The translations under genes were made by a program, and so were the position numbers. From Acanthochromis polyacanthus (taxonomy: Eukaryota; Chordata; Actinopteri; Pomacentridae), in assembly GCF_021347895.1 (NCBI RefSeq), contig NC_067135.1, forward strand, positions 23,137,847 to 23,201,846: a DNA stretch of 64,000 nt. Reading direction: 5' to 3'. Under the pieces are notes generated by a model that was not told the DNA's origin, searched no databases, and saw only the letters and a list, made by a program, of their open reading frames with translations. Positions 12,581 through 24,452 of the stretch are shown piece after piece (the stretch's first letter is position 1; every line of letters starts with the position of its first letter).

Positions 12581-13934
12581 AGAATACCTCCACAGTTCAA
12601 CTCCCAGATGGCCAGATGCATTTTTCTCAAATCATGTTTCCAAAAATCCTCACGAAATGCTGCAATTTCCAGTAAAACCTGTTGGGTGATGTCAATAGAC
12701 GAGCCACGGCTTCCCAACTAAAAGGATCAAAACATGAGACAGATCTAACAGAACCAATTCCTCTCTGCTTCTTTGCAGCGATGCTTGACACCAGGGTTTA
12801 TTTTGAGCGTCTAAATCAGCAGGACTGTGACAGAGACTACATGATTCAGGCTTTGAACACAGGTGTATTTTTACATACATCCTCCCTGGAGCAGCTTAGA
12901 TTCATGCAAATAAAACCTCACAAGAGTGTGTGAGGGAGAGCACTGAGAGGGGGAGACGAGATGAGACGTGAAGGGGATACAGGTGCAGAAAACGCCTCCC
13001 TCTGATCTCTAATTCTCCATCTGGAACAAACACAGACTCTCCGATCCCAAAGCAGGGAGAACGCCAAGCCTCGGCAGAACAAAGCCCAAAAAACTTGTGA
13101 TGAATCCACCGCCGGGCTGCTTGACAGATTGGAAGTCGGGACAATTGCCGACGCCATATTTACGCCACGGCAGCAGACGGACAGCGTGTAAACAAGACAA
13201 AGGTTTGCAGAGCGCAATAGAAGTATTACACATATGGACGTTTAAAGGAGAGTAAAGCTTGTGGTGCATTTATTCCGAGTTATTTATAGCACAGGAGGGT
13301 TGACTGTGGTGGGAATATTAAGATGATAGGTCTGTCAGCTTGAAGAAATCATACGGCTCTGCTTTTTGTGAAGCCTCTGTGCCAGCTAGGTTCCATTATA
13401 TCATTTGAACTCACTCTTGAAATTTGGCTCAAATATTCACAGAAACTCAACAATGAAGTATTTCAATTTTGGTCCTCAAAGGACTCACAAATTCATCCAC
13501 TATTTGTGCAAAGATCGTCTATTCATTTTACCGCTTATTTACCCAGATAAAACTGTTTGAAGATCAGTTCTCATTTACAAACATGGCCTGGCCAAGAGGC
13601 CTCGGTAGGAATAAACACATCAAAAATACATCAAACATATGTGCAAACTAAACATAAAACAGAAATGCACACAAAACAAAAAAAACTGAAAATTGAGTAA
13701 ATGACACTACCTAAACAAGACTAACAGGACAAAGTGAGAAAATGTTATATATTAAAAGCTAAGGTAAACTTCACTGTGACAGAATGTTCTGCAAAAACAC
13801 TTTTCTGGCTGTTTTTCAATTCCATAACTCAGGAACTGATGAAATTTGCTGAGGCATAAAACTGTGAGGAGTTGCAATTCCTCAAATGTCCGCTTGAGGC
13901 TTGTTGTAAAAGCGAGACAGCCCCCACTAACTAA
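12581..13934. other. Anonymous sequence, GC-richer at 12.9-13.2 kb
   Basis: No convincing exon is present. The part at 12930-13215 is more GC-rich and less repetitive than its surroundings, and overlapping minus-strand frames of 80-99 codons run through it, but none shows a domain. It could be a conserved non-coding element; that needs comparative data. Confidence 0.45.
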
Positions 13935-14570
13935 GAATGACAAGAAAATGTCCCATAATGACCCCAAAAGCCCAAAAAAATACTATGAAAGCCACAAAAT
14001 GACTACAATAGCCTTGGAATTACTGCAAAATGACAAGAAAAAGTCCCATAATGAATACAAAAAAGCCAAAAATGACTACAAGAACGTATAAAATGATGAC
14101 AAAAAGCCACAAAATGACGACAAGAAGCCACAAAGTGTCTACAACAGCCCCAAATTATTACAAAAAGCCACAAAATCATGACAAAAAAATGCGAAACTCC
14201 AGAAAAAGTCCCAAAAGTACTACAAAAAGATGCAATGTGTATGCAAAAGGCCTAAAAATGACTACAAAAGCTATGGAATTACTAAAGAGATGCAAAAGAA
14301 CAAGAAAAGGTCCCAAAATGAGGACAATAAGCCACAAAATGTGTACAAAAGTCCCAAAATGATGACAAAAGCTATGAAATTATGACAAAAAGATACAAAG
14401 TGTCTAAAAAAGTTCCAAATTCCTACACAAAGATGCAATATGTATATAAAAGACCTAAGAAATGACTGCAAAAGCCATGAAGTTACTAAAAAGATACAAA
14501 AGGACAAGAAAATGTCCCAAAGTGATGACTAGAAGCCATAAAATGACCACAAAAGCCATGAAATGTAATT
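13935..14570. repeat. A-rich degenerate tandem array
   Basis: Units include CCACAAAATGACTACAATAG, TGACAAGAAAAAGTCCCA and ATGCAATGTGTATGCAAAAG. Larger blocks recur, for example ATGCAAT.TGTAT..AAA at about 14230 and 14430. This is the last array of the 5-14.6 kb group. Confidence 0.8.
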
Positions 14571-14809
14571 TTTCGCCAGAGCTGGATTTGTGTTTCTCGA
14601 GGTCTTGGAGGGAGAAAGTCTGCGACACTGTGGGAAAACCACATTCTCTTCTTGGTCTACAGGCTGTTAAATGAACTGCTGTGACTGTTTAATCAGAGTC
14701 AGGTGCAGCAGCATGAATGAAGCAGGTGCAGAGGCTGATTGAGGCAGATAGTGGAGATGCAGTCGCTCTTCATCTGACTTTGTTGCATATTTAAATCATT
14801 TTTAATCCT

Positions 14810-14830
14810 CACACACACACACACACACAC
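14810..14830. repeat. (CA)n microsatellite
   Basis: About ten CA units lie in otherwise anonymous sequence (14571-15068). Confidence 0.95.
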
Positions 14831-15068
14831 TCTGCTGCACCTTTACTGTCCCCAGATTGTTCCGATTTGATCCTGAATAAACACATCTGACAATGTGTTG
14901 CTGTTAAAAATATTTTGATGTCAACAACGGGTGAAACGTCAGTTATGTGAGTTACTGTCAACCAAGTCCACTGCTTTCCTCTCACTTTTGGTGTATTTTC
15001 GCATTTTGATTGGTAACTTTAAAGCCTTGGTTCATTAAAAGCTAAAAATGGGCATTTTAGCAGTTAAA

Positions 15069-15220
15069 GTCTGGACTTCAATTCAATTCAGATGTTCTGA
15101 CAAGACCTTAAAAGGAAAGTTCATGATCTAAAACCATCTATTGTGACAGAATTAAAACTGTTCTCCAGAGAATAGAGCAGACTAGAATTCCTCCATGGTG
15201 ATGGAAAAGACCAAAACAGC
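15069..15220 (+). mobile_element. Transposase fragment of the older Tc1-like family
   Basis: The stretch is the reverse complement of the region around 27395-27520: TTCAATTCAATTCAGATGTT, GACAAGACCTTAAAAGGA and ATGATCTAAAACCATCTA align, in the same order. It is a decayed 3' coding fragment without an open frame. Confidence 0.7.
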
Positions 15221-15389
15221 TCGTATAGCATCTGGTGCTGATATCATTTGGTTCCTCTGGGTTTTAGAGTGGGGCCTCCATGGATCAGGCTTTTTTTGGT
15301 GTCATCAGATTGGTACATGGTGAATTTGGAGGCTGTTTGTTGTGTTTTTCTGACCTGTTCCTGAGTTTTTCGCTGTTGTTAAGTAACAA

Positions 15390-15868
15390 ACAATACCGGA
15401 AAAACTGACTGATACCTGTAGTGGATGTTCAGAACAGAGCAACAGTACAGGCAAGCAATGCCTGCATCATTTCTGAGGATTCTTTGTGATCCTTGGGTAT
15501 TTATTGTAGTTTGGAGAAGGTCAGATTTAGATTACAGACCAATATGGAGACAACTCACCTGCTTAGTCATGTCAGAATAGACAATATCTAACTTTGACCA
15601 GAGCAGAGAGTCGTGGCATGTCTTCTTTCTACAGCATATGGCTGTTGGAAAGCTATGCTAGGGGAAGTCAAGATCCAAACCTGAAGACAGACTCAGGCCT
15701 GCAGAGATTAAAGGGGAACAGGAACCAAAGGTGGTAACCTGCTCTAACCTGCAGGATCATTTGGGATAACGTCAGCTAGCAGCTGTAAAGAAACACATGA
15801 GAATTATTGTGAATGTTTCCTTCACAATACTGGTTTATTTTTGTGCATCAGTTTCTGTTACAGTAAAA
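15390..15868 (+). repeat. Interspersed repeat R1, copy 1
   Basis: From about ACTGATACCTGT to AAATCAACACTC this matches the sequence at 18890-20034 (which is split by an insertion) and, inverted, about 21050-21400. Shared blocks include GGAGAAGGTCAGATTTAGAT, CAATATGGAGACAACT and AGACTCAGGCCTGCAGAGAT. It has no coding potential. Three copies within 6 kb suggest a local duplication or a dispersed family. Copy 1 preserves the uninterrupted site (CTGCTTAGTCATGTCAGAAT near 15559) into which the 19154 element inserted in copy 2. Confidence 0.8.
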
Positions 15869-17808
15869 ATCAACACTCCATGAAGAAGTGGTCTGTCACA
15901 CTGTTTAGGTGGGTAGATCAGTGTTGCTCTCTTCACCTGTCAGTGGTTTCAATATTGTGGCTGGTCGAAGTATTTTCACAACAGAAAAAAACCCAAAACT
16001 TGTCCACAACTCTTCCGTGTACCTTTCCCCCGACACACAGTCCCACTATCGTCCCTGCGAGGCTTTTCAGAACAAAATCACAAAATATAACAAGTGCAAC
16101 TTTTCCATTTTGGTTTGGACTGAAGTAAATTTGTAGGTGTGATAGCATCATTATTCTTTCTTTCTCCAATTCCAGACTCCCCAAACAGGTCCAATAACGA
16201 TAATGTTTCACACTATCAGTGTTTACTTTGTAGCTGCAGGTATTTCAGGCAACATTTACGGCATTTCCTTGGGAGGACATAACTCTCCGGCAGATAAACA
16301 TGCTCGTCAGATAGCTTATCGAAGCAAAAACTGCATCTACTGTAATTGAGATAAGCTCCATGGCTGCAGGTAGTCCCTCCAGTCAAACACCCACCAAACA
16401 AACCTGAATGAAAACAGTTTACAGGGGCGCACACAACGACACGCAAACGCACAAAAACGCACACATGTGAAGGCAGTTTTACGTGGCCCAGGGTGGTTTT
16501 TGGACTGCTGCTGACTAAATGAAGCACTAAAGTCACTGGAGTGATTCCTGGCCCACTCAGCTCTATTTCCACCCCTCTAGTCACCTGTTTGTGTGTTTGT
16601 GTGTTACGGGAACAGGAATAGAAAGGTATTAAAATCCTCCAAACTCCTGCCTCAGGGTGCGTTGTTGTGCACTGAGCCCTGATTGCTTCATTAATCCCTT
16701 AAAACAACACAATCAAGTTGTCATCCCTAACCTTCGAGCTCTTGTGCTTTTTCTTAAAAATAACCCTACAGCGGAGGTTTAGATTAGAAAGGGCACAGCT
16801 GATGCTCCTTTATGCCGAGACAGCACATGTTCACTGAGAGTTTTGGTGACTGAAAGAGAGCTAAAACTTGGACAATGAGATTTTTTCCCGCTGAATTCTC
16901 ACATTGCGACTGCAGGTGTGAGCCATGCATGTGACACGGTGCAGAACTCTGAGGTGAGCTGGCTTTAACCCATCTGCTGAGAAACATTTACCTCATACTC
17001 ACCTTGCAAAATTGGCTTTTCATGTTGTTCGACTCTCTCCTGGCTGTGACAAACTTCACACTTTCCTCTTGGCCAGTTCATTATTTTACTACATTTTCAA
17101 AAGCTAGTAGATATCATGCATACATCCCCAGACTATGATCAGGCAGATTTGACATACACCAGCTTCCTCTGCTGATAATGAGGTCAGATGCACTAAAGTC
17201 TGCCAACCTTTAACCTTATCTCTTCTCTCAATCAGAACAGCTCATATAAAACACTCTTTATGTCCAATTAAATCCTCTTAATACTGATTTTTTGCAGATT
17301 TTCTCAGACAGGTTTTTGCTGATTGTTCAAATTTGCAGGCAGCTGTTCATAGATTAGTAACCAGAATCAGTACTTTAAACACAGCCAATCGCTTCAGTGC
17401 CAACACTTTGAGTTATAAATCAAAATTAATGATGTGTCCAAAGCCAAAACTCTACACTACAGTCTCCATCCAGTAATGAATCCACGCATCCAAGTGTGCG
17501 TGGGACGTTTTTAAAGATAGATACACGTAACTGTAAGTGGTCACTGAAAAAAGTGGTCAAAGAATTCAGTTTTTGCAATGATTCAGCTCCTTTTGCTTCT
17601 TTGGATTACAGAGTTTCACTGGATGACACTGATGTTTTCTGACTTAAACAATCATACAGTTAACTATGGTAATTACATTACATTGATGATGTGGTTTTGG
17701 TCCAAGCAATTGTGAAAGAACAAGTAAAATTTTCCTCTTGATTTAAACTTAATATTTCTCATAAATGATTAGAAAAAGTTAAAAGACATTTTTTAAATTT
17801 TTTTTAAT
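15869..17808. other. Anonymous sequence
   Basis: About 1.9 kb without recognisable gene or repeat. Frames of up to 122 codons (16216-16584, minus) lack domains and I do not call them. Confidence 0.5.
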
Positions 17809-17817
17809 GTTTTATGA

Positions 17818-18377
17818 TAGCCTAGCTGCTCTAGACAACCCACGGCAACGAATTTAATTCTTTGCCAGGGTGGGTCTAGTTACCCTCTGTAAGCCTCGAG
17901 GTTGGATGCTCCTAAAACTGGCCGACGAATCACCATGAAGTGTAGAGTCAGAAGGCGGCGTAACTAAGTGACGACAGAGGCGCGACGATTCTGACAGAAA
18001 CAACCGGAAACAACTAGCCTAGCCGCACTAGACCAGCCACGGCATCGAATTTAATTCTCTGCCAGGGTCGACAACAAAAACGACAACAGTCGTTGAGCTC
18101 CATTAGCACCGACTCTGAATAATCTTTCTGTTAACATGTCTGTAATATACTTGAGCTTCACCCATTGACTGTATAAATAAGGCTTCACCGAACTACTGCA
18201 TCCTCTGATTTCCGGTGCTTTAGGAACGACATCAGCCTATTGGTTGCGCTGATTGGTTGTATACCTCCCCAATTGCTGCAGAGTGATTTGAAAGACAACC
18301 TTTTAGCCCGCCTCCCTCCCTGTCGAGAATTCCTAGACCCTTGTGTCTTCAGAGCTGGGTCTAGCATGGCTAGGCTA
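17818..18377 (+). mobile_element. TAGCCTAGC-ended TIR element, helicase-less relative
   Basis: The ends are TAGCCTAGCTGCTCTAGAC (17818-17836) and GTCTAGCATGGCTAGGCTA (18359-18377), imperfect 19-bp inverted repeats. GTTTTATGA flanks it on both sides (17809-17817 and 18378-18386), a perfect 9-bp target duplication. Compared with 7389-7956 it lies in the opposite orientation; both share the subterminal blocks (GCAACGAATTTAATTC, GTTGGATGCTCCTAAAACTGG, CCAATTGCTGCAGAGTGATT). The RecQ-like fragment is missing here and is replaced by about 150 bp of other sequence and an extra terminus at 18015. Confidence 0.85.
18015..18068 (+). repeat. Internal extra terminus of the TAGCCTAGC family
   Basis: TAGCCTAGCCGCACTAGAC followed by the family's subterminal sequence (to CTGCCAGGGTC) lies inside the element at 17818-18377, in the same direction as its left end. 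It points to a nested insertion or an internal rearrangement of a second copy. Confidence 0.75.
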
Positions 18378-18386
18378 GTTTTATGA

Positions 18387-18889
18387 GGCATGAAGACAGA
18401 AACTTGGATAACCAAGTTTGCGTTTTACTCTAAAAAAATGCTTATTTTTTCACAGCATTTCACATCAGAGCGTCGTTGTAGGTGTCTAAAGTTTTTTGTT
18501 AGTCTGTGGTAACTAACTCCATTCTGTTATAACATCTAGTCCACGCTTTTCTGACTACAGAGCTGCTCTTGAAGAGTGTTCTGCTTGTGTTTTAAAAGAC
18601 ATGACGACGCTCATCTTAGACGGGAAGATTGTGTTCTTGGAGATGTGGTGGAGTTTCCAGATGGGATGTGTGACACCGAAAGCTGGTTTGATTCCTTCAG
18701 TGAGCACAGATACCTCAGCTCCACCATCAGCAGCAGTAACGGTCACTGATTCAGATTCAGCTCCATGAAAATGCAAACTGTTCACTGCAAGTCTTCTTTT
18801 ATATGTGCAAACTTCTAAATTAGTATACAATCTCTCTCTCTGTCTTTGTTTGAAGTGTCAATGTCAAACATAGTGTTGGTTTATGTGGA
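18387..18889. other. Anonymous sequence
   Basis: No gene or repeat is recognised. Confidence 0.5.
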
Positions 18890-20034
18890 ACAACCGACTG
18901 ATACTTGTTATGGAAGCTCAGTGAGATTGAGAGAGGATGAGGAGGCAGACATAGAGACACACTGGAGGCTCAGATGATTTAGGCTGTGAGTAAGGTGATA
19001 CCAGGAGGAGTGACACCGACAGAGCAGCAGTACATGCAAGCAGTGCCAGCATCAGTTCTGAGGATTCTCTCTGATCTTTGGGTTTATATTGTAGTTGGGA
19101 GAAGGTCAGATTTAGATTAAAGACCAATATGGAGACAACTAGTCTGCTTAGTCCAACCCGGTCTCACGGGGATTCGTGAAACTGTCACGTAAGTTTTAGT
19201 TTCGGTTTCGTGCGCACCAACACGATTTCGTCATGTTTTTCGTGCCGCTCACCACGAAATGTTTTTCGCTGTGGTAATCACATCTGAAAGTGGTTTATAC
19301 CGGCGGATTCATGACGATCTAAGCTGTCCATCGGCGTATACTGCTTGTGTGATCGCGTTTGCGGCCGCCGGCCGCTGGACATTCTTGAAATTCCTATGCA
19401 AATTGGTAAGTGTACCACCGGCTTATGGTTAGGTTATGGTTAGGTTATGGTTAGGGTTATGGTTAGGGTTATGTTTAGGGACGATGTCATGCAAAATATA
19501 GCGTTGGATTCGCCGCGGTTTTACATTAAAAATATAATATACACATTCTTTTGAAATACGTTCTGAGTGGCACGAAAAGTCCGCCGTTTAAAATACATTG
19601 GTGCGCATTTCGTGGTGAGCGGCACGAAAAACATGACGAAATCATGTTGGTGCACACGAAACCGAAACTAAAACTTACGTGACAGTTTCACGAATCCCCG
19701 TGAGATCGGGCTGCTTAGTCACAACAGAATAGACAACATCTAACTTTGACCAGAGCAGAGAGTCCTGGCATATCTTCCTCCTACAGCATCTGGCTGTCGG
19801 AAAGCCATATTAAGGCGAGATAAGGTCCAAACCTTAAGACAGACTCAGGCCTGCAGAGATTAAAGGGGAACAGGAACCAAAGATCTTAACCTGCTCCAAA
19901 CTGTAGGATCATTTGGGATGACGTCAGCTAACAGCTGGAAGCTTAGAAAAGGGAAAGAGTAATTTTTCCTTCATAATACCGGTTTATTTTTGTGCATCAG
20001 TTTCTGCTACAGTAAATATCAACACTCTTGCTAG
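18890..20034 (+). repeat. Interspersed repeat R1, copy 2 (interrupted)
   Basis: The two arms, about 18890-19153 and 19711-20034, are colinear with copy 1 at 15390-15868. They are separated by the 557-bp long-TIR element. The left arm has about 100 bp not present in copy 1 (about 18920-19018). Confidence 0.8.
19154..19710. mobile_element. Long-TIR non-autonomous element with 10-bp target duplication
   Basis: The 105-bp inverted repeats at 19157-19261 and 19606-19710 differ at only about three positions. CTGCTTAGTC stands on both sides (19144-19153 and 19711-19720), and copy 1 of R1 shows the unoccupied site, so the insertion is well supported. The left side has three extra bases (CAA) before the TIR, so the duplication could be longer with one indel (CTGCTTAGTC plus CAAC). 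The middle contains a short GGTTATGGTTAG minisatellite (about 19425-19476) and a GCGGCCGCCGGCCGC stretch at 19360-19374. No transposase is encoded. Long TIRs with a 9-10 bp duplication fit Mutator-like MITEs; assignment is inference. Confidence 0.85.
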
Positions 20035-20586
20035 TATTAAATCACCTGCACTAGTTTTGTTATGTCCTCACAGGTGATAGCAAACTTCACTGTACTGAGA
20101 TGTTAACACTGTTGGCTGACGTTGCTCTGCTCTCCACTGGTTCTCGCACCACAAATGAATTCTTACCGTTGACTGTTTTTAACCCTCGTATGTCCGACAT
20201 AAGTTTATTGATAGTTATATGTATGCAGTATAATTATACATTTTTAACATCTGCTGCTTGATGGGTGTTCGACCTGATTGGACGAACATTTCACTGGTTT
20301 CCTGGATTTCAAACCGGACTAACGTGGCTGGTTGTTGGGAACTTTTCGCTTATGTTAGGAAACCAATCCCCCAGAATATGTTTGTATAAAAATTACAGAC
20401 ATAATTATTTTTGATCAACAATGGTTAATCTTAAAGTTTTTCTGAAATTACAGCCCAAGGTTTACATACAGTAGTCTAGACCAAATGACAAGCAACCAAC
20501 TGGATGTTCTGTTTCTTAAAATGCATCTCAGCGCTACAAGAACATATTATATGGCTGTTTATAGACAATGACTGAATAGCACTGAA

Positions 20587-20614
20587 GATGGATGGATGGA
20601 TGGATGGATGGATA
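20587..20614. repeat. (GATG)n microsatellite
   Basis: Six to seven GATG units. The surrounding 20035-21049 is otherwise anonymous; the frames of 97 and 107 codons that overlap it have no recognisable domain. Confidence 0.95.
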
Positions 20615-21049
20615 GAACAATGCACAAAAGAGAATGCGATTGGTGTGCAAATTGTTAAAGACAGCAAAGAAGTTCTTAAAAGGCTATGCACATTTACAGA
20701 AATGTGCATAAAATTGTTCATATTTACGTTAAGATGCAAAACGGTGGGATGTTTCTTGTTATTAAACTGGACCAAGATCACCTCCTGTGATGTGACCAAG
20801 TTTTGCTTTTGTGGCCTAAAAGCTCAGGTGCAAAAGGCTCTAAATGTTGTTGAAGTGCAGAAGCATCTACTTTCTATTTAATTTTCATCCATATTGCAAC
20901 ACAAGTATCTATTTAACAGGAGACGATGGGGATCAAACCACAGACTGCTGATAATTAACTGACTTTACTAGCCGTGCTAAAGCTGCCACTCTGGCTTTAT
21001 ATCTGTTAAAATCATCTGATCTTTTTTGTGCTGCTTTCTTCTTCATAAA

Positions 21050-21400
21050 CAAACCATTTTGCAAGAACAGATCTCGATATTTTGTTGCATCTTATGTGCA
21101 GATTCTCCTTTCTGCCCTGCTATGCCCATGTGACAGACAGATGCTGTAGGAGGAAGACATGCCAGCACTCTGCTCTGGTCAAGGTCAGATATTGTCCGTT
21201 CTGTGTTGATTAAGCAGACGAGCTGTCTCCATATTGATCTATAATCTAAATCTGGCCCCTCTCCCCCAACTACAATACATACCTGAAGGTCCGAGAGACC
21301 TGATGCTGGCATTGCTTGCATGTACTGCTGCTCTGTCTGTGTCTCTACCTCAGTTTTCTTTTGGTTTCTCAGCACCTCCATGTCTGTCTTTCAGTTTAAA
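21050..21400 (-). repeat. Interspersed repeat R1, copy 3 (partial, inverted)
   Basis: Read on the minus strand, it matches the first half of R1: CAGCAGTACATGCAAGCA, ATGCCAGCATCA, GATTTAGATTATAGATCAAT, TATGGAGACAGCTC and GACCAGAGCAGAGTGCTGGC. The part downstream in R1 (CAGGCCTGCAGAG) is absent. Confidence 0.75.
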
Positions 21401-21540
21401 CCCTGTCTGAGGCTCCTTTGGGGTAACAAGCCTGCATTAAGAAGACTGCTTAAGGCATTTCCTCCTTAAATCTTTTACTACATTAGACAAGTTCAACTTG
21501 TCTTCTGAATCGTCCTGAGTATCACAACTGACGTACGCAG

Positions 21541-21790
21541 CTGGAACTGGGGATAGGAAAGAATTGGAAATAAAGGATGAAGTGCAAAGTGTGGAGCAAG
21601 GAAGGGGGGATGCAAGATAAAAGCAAAATAGGGAGATAGAGTGTCAGAGTGGGATGGAGAAGAGGGGGAAGTGGTAAGAAAAAAGAGCAGAAAATGAGAC
21701 AGGAGAGGGAGATGTACTCTTTATTTAAAAAAAAGCAGTGAGTCAGAGAGCGAGGGAGGAGAAAGATGGATATCAGGATGATGAAGTGAT
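21541..21790. repeat. Purine-rich tract
   Basis: The plus strand is strongly G/A-biased for about 250 bp (GAAGGGGGGATGCAAG, GAGAAGAGGGGGAAG and similar). Minus-strand frames across it, including one of 189 codons at 21522-22091, are rich in S, L, P and F because of this bias and are not called as genes. Confidence 0.6.
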
Positions 21791-22744
21791 GGGGGAGGTA
21801 CAGAGTGAAAAGCAAATACTGTAAAACAACCGCAGATGTTGTTAAAGCTACAGCTCTGGTTCCAGCACCAGACGCATAAAACCCACAAACAGACGGTGGA
21901 GATGAGTTGGAGGTGAAGCAGCAAGAATAAAACACACAGTCCTGCATCATCATTAGACCGAGAACCAGAGAAAGAGAGAGATATGAATCTTTCTTAGCTA
22001 TCCGGAGCATCTGGAAGCTGATAGGCCTAAAAAGGTTAATTTGATTCTGTCTGGCCATATTCATTACAGCGCAGCATAAAAAATGATTCATAACGATTGG
22101 GTCTAATGTATCTGCAGTTGGTTTATTATAATAGGTTGAATAAGAGTGGAAAGTGAGGAGAAGGACACAATGGGAGAAGAGAAACCAGAGACAAAAGAAG
22201 AGGCAGGGAGGCAGTGTAGAGAGAAGGATTGATGTGTCTGTTCTCTTGACATTTCACCAAATCAAATGTCATAAAATGTAAATATAGCCGTCTTACATCG
22301 AAGGAAAAAGCATGATGACATTTCCCTAAACTCCCAAGGTGCTGACAGAGTTGTGGAGTCGTCTGGTAGATGCACAAAAAAACATCAAAAACAGCTTCCC
22401 TTTATGGACAACAAGACGCTACTGAGGGATCTTAGTGATTGATTGCTAATTAAGTCATTCCCATTATTAACTTAACTGATTTGGGTTTTAGGTTTGACGC
22501 GAACAAGAAACCGTAAGATATAAGACGTATGGATAGATAGATAGATGGATAGATAGATAGATAGATAACACATTACATGCTAGACTGAGAGATAGAGGAA
22601 CAAAGTACAAAAGAGCATTCAACTGATTTATGATGGTTGAAGAGATGGCAACAGGTTCCTAAAATGCTGATATTTACAGAAATGTGTAAAAAAAAAAACT
22701 GTCAGTATTTATAATAAGGTTTAAATTGGTTGTATTTACAACAA
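21791..22744. other. Anonymous sequence with a GATA microsatellite
   Basis: A (GATA)n tract with one GATG interruption lies at 22531-22567. A second purine-biased stretch lies at about 22137-22225. No gene is recognised. Confidence 0.6.
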
Positions 22745-23475
22745 AATATTGTATTATAGGAGTACAGAAAACAATAACATACAGTAGTATAAAGTACAAA
22801 TGCAATAAAGTACAGTATTATAAAGTACAAATATCATAAAACAGTGTATTATGAAGTATAAATATAAAAAAATAGAATATAAGAGGACGGAAAACAGTAA
22901 AATACGTCTATAAAGTACAAATAGAATAAAATATGATATTATAATGTAAAAATACAATAAAATACAGTATTTTAAACTATAAATATAAAACACAGTATTG
23001 TAAGAGTACACAATATTCTCAGGTACAAATACAACAGAAGAGAGTATTGCAAGAGGAGAGAAAACAAAACAGAGCATTATAAAGTACAAATACAATAAAA
23101 TACAGTATTATAAAGTGCAAATACTACAAAACACAGCATTGTAAGAGGATAGAAAACAGTAAAATACAGTATTACAATGTACAAATATAATACAATATGG
23201 TATTATAAAGTTCAAATACAATAGAAGATTGCAAAGTACGAATACAATAAATGGAGTATTACAATGATACAGAAAACAATAAAATACGGTATTAAAAAGT
23301 GCAAATACAGTAAAATAGAGTATTGTTTGAGTACAGAAGGAAATGATATGCAGTTGTATAAAAGACATACAATAAAACAGAGTATCATAAGAGTACAGAA
23401 AACAGTAAAATACAGTATTATTAAGTACAAATACAATGAAATAGAGTATTATAAAGTTCAACAAAATCCCATTAA
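22745..23475. repeat. AT-rich minisatellite, unit about 31 bp
   Basis: Variants of ACAGTATTATAAAGTACAAA and TACAATAAAATAC repeat over about 730 bp. TATAAAGTAC starts at 22788 and TATAAAGTAC again at 22819, giving 31 bp; longer units carry an inserted AGAGTACAGAAAACAGTA block. Frames on both strands (I/Y/F/L-rich, up to 118 codons) are repeat artefacts. Confidence 0.85.
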
Positions 23476-24452
23476 ACTGAATGGCTAATCACTGTGCAAC
23501 AAAAGTCATGTTTCCCAGCACCTCATGTTGGAGTTTGCAGGTTGTTTTCTTGCTGCCAGAAGCTGTCAGAGCCTCAAAAAGGGTTGAAACAGTGCGACGT
23601 GTTGCTGTTTGAAACTCTGTACAACTGGAACAACCACTGCGCTGCTTCGCCAAGGCTCAGCGGCTGGAGGGGGAATGGAAGTGACAGCACACCTGCAGCC
23701 ACTGTGGCTGCTGATCCAGCTTGAACTAGACATGTTCCAGGTACTTGTGTGCTCCAAACAGCAGCACTTGCAAAGGATAATAAGCTGTATTACTGGACAT
23801 GAGTGCTGTCTGAGTACTGTGGACCAACGTTCTATTTATTACTTTAAACCAGGCGAATCACACGTGGTGTATGCTGCTGTCGCCTCAGATTAGATTGAAC
23901 TGCAGTTGTGAAACTTTAGCACAAACAAGTTCAACAGCATCAGTGTTTAATGGCTTCTTATTAGGTTGTTATGTGCTATAAAATCAGCAGTTTTTAGTAG
24001 TTAAAGTTACAAACTGGCCTGGTGGTATCATCTATGACGTTTTGTAAATTCTGTGGAGATCAACGTTTATTTGATTCCACTTCAGATTCATGAAGCTTTA
24101 ACTGTCAGACTTTGGAGATTTTTTGAAAAAATGGGAACCTAATTATATTCAGCATCTTAGTTTAGGTTCCTGCATAACACACCTGTGCTCAGCGCAAGCT
24201 AATTTTTTATGAAAGATTTTATCCATAAAATGATACAGTGACTGAGCAGCCTTTTTGGAGTACTGCACTCCCTTTGTGTTTCTCTTCTTAATAATGTACC
24301 ATCGAGGCACCGCTTGACTCAGCACCAGACTCTGCTAAATGTGCTGCAGACACCATTATAAAATCACCCCAAGCACCTTTTTCTGTGTCCTGCTCTACAC
24401 AAAAAAAGGAAAAAAAAGAAAATTTTATAGGCTTATATTAAATAACTTACAC
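23476..24452. other. Anonymous sequence
   Basis: No gene is recognised; short frames at 23494-23893 have no domain. Confidence 0.5.

Noticed and set aside
19425..19476. Interstitial telomere
   Set aside because: The unit is mostly GGTTATGGTTAG, not TTAGGG arrays, and it lies inside a TIR element.
21522..22091. 189-codon minus-strand frame
   Set aside because: It coincides with a purine-rich tract that removes stops on that strand; the S/L/P/F composition matches that bias.
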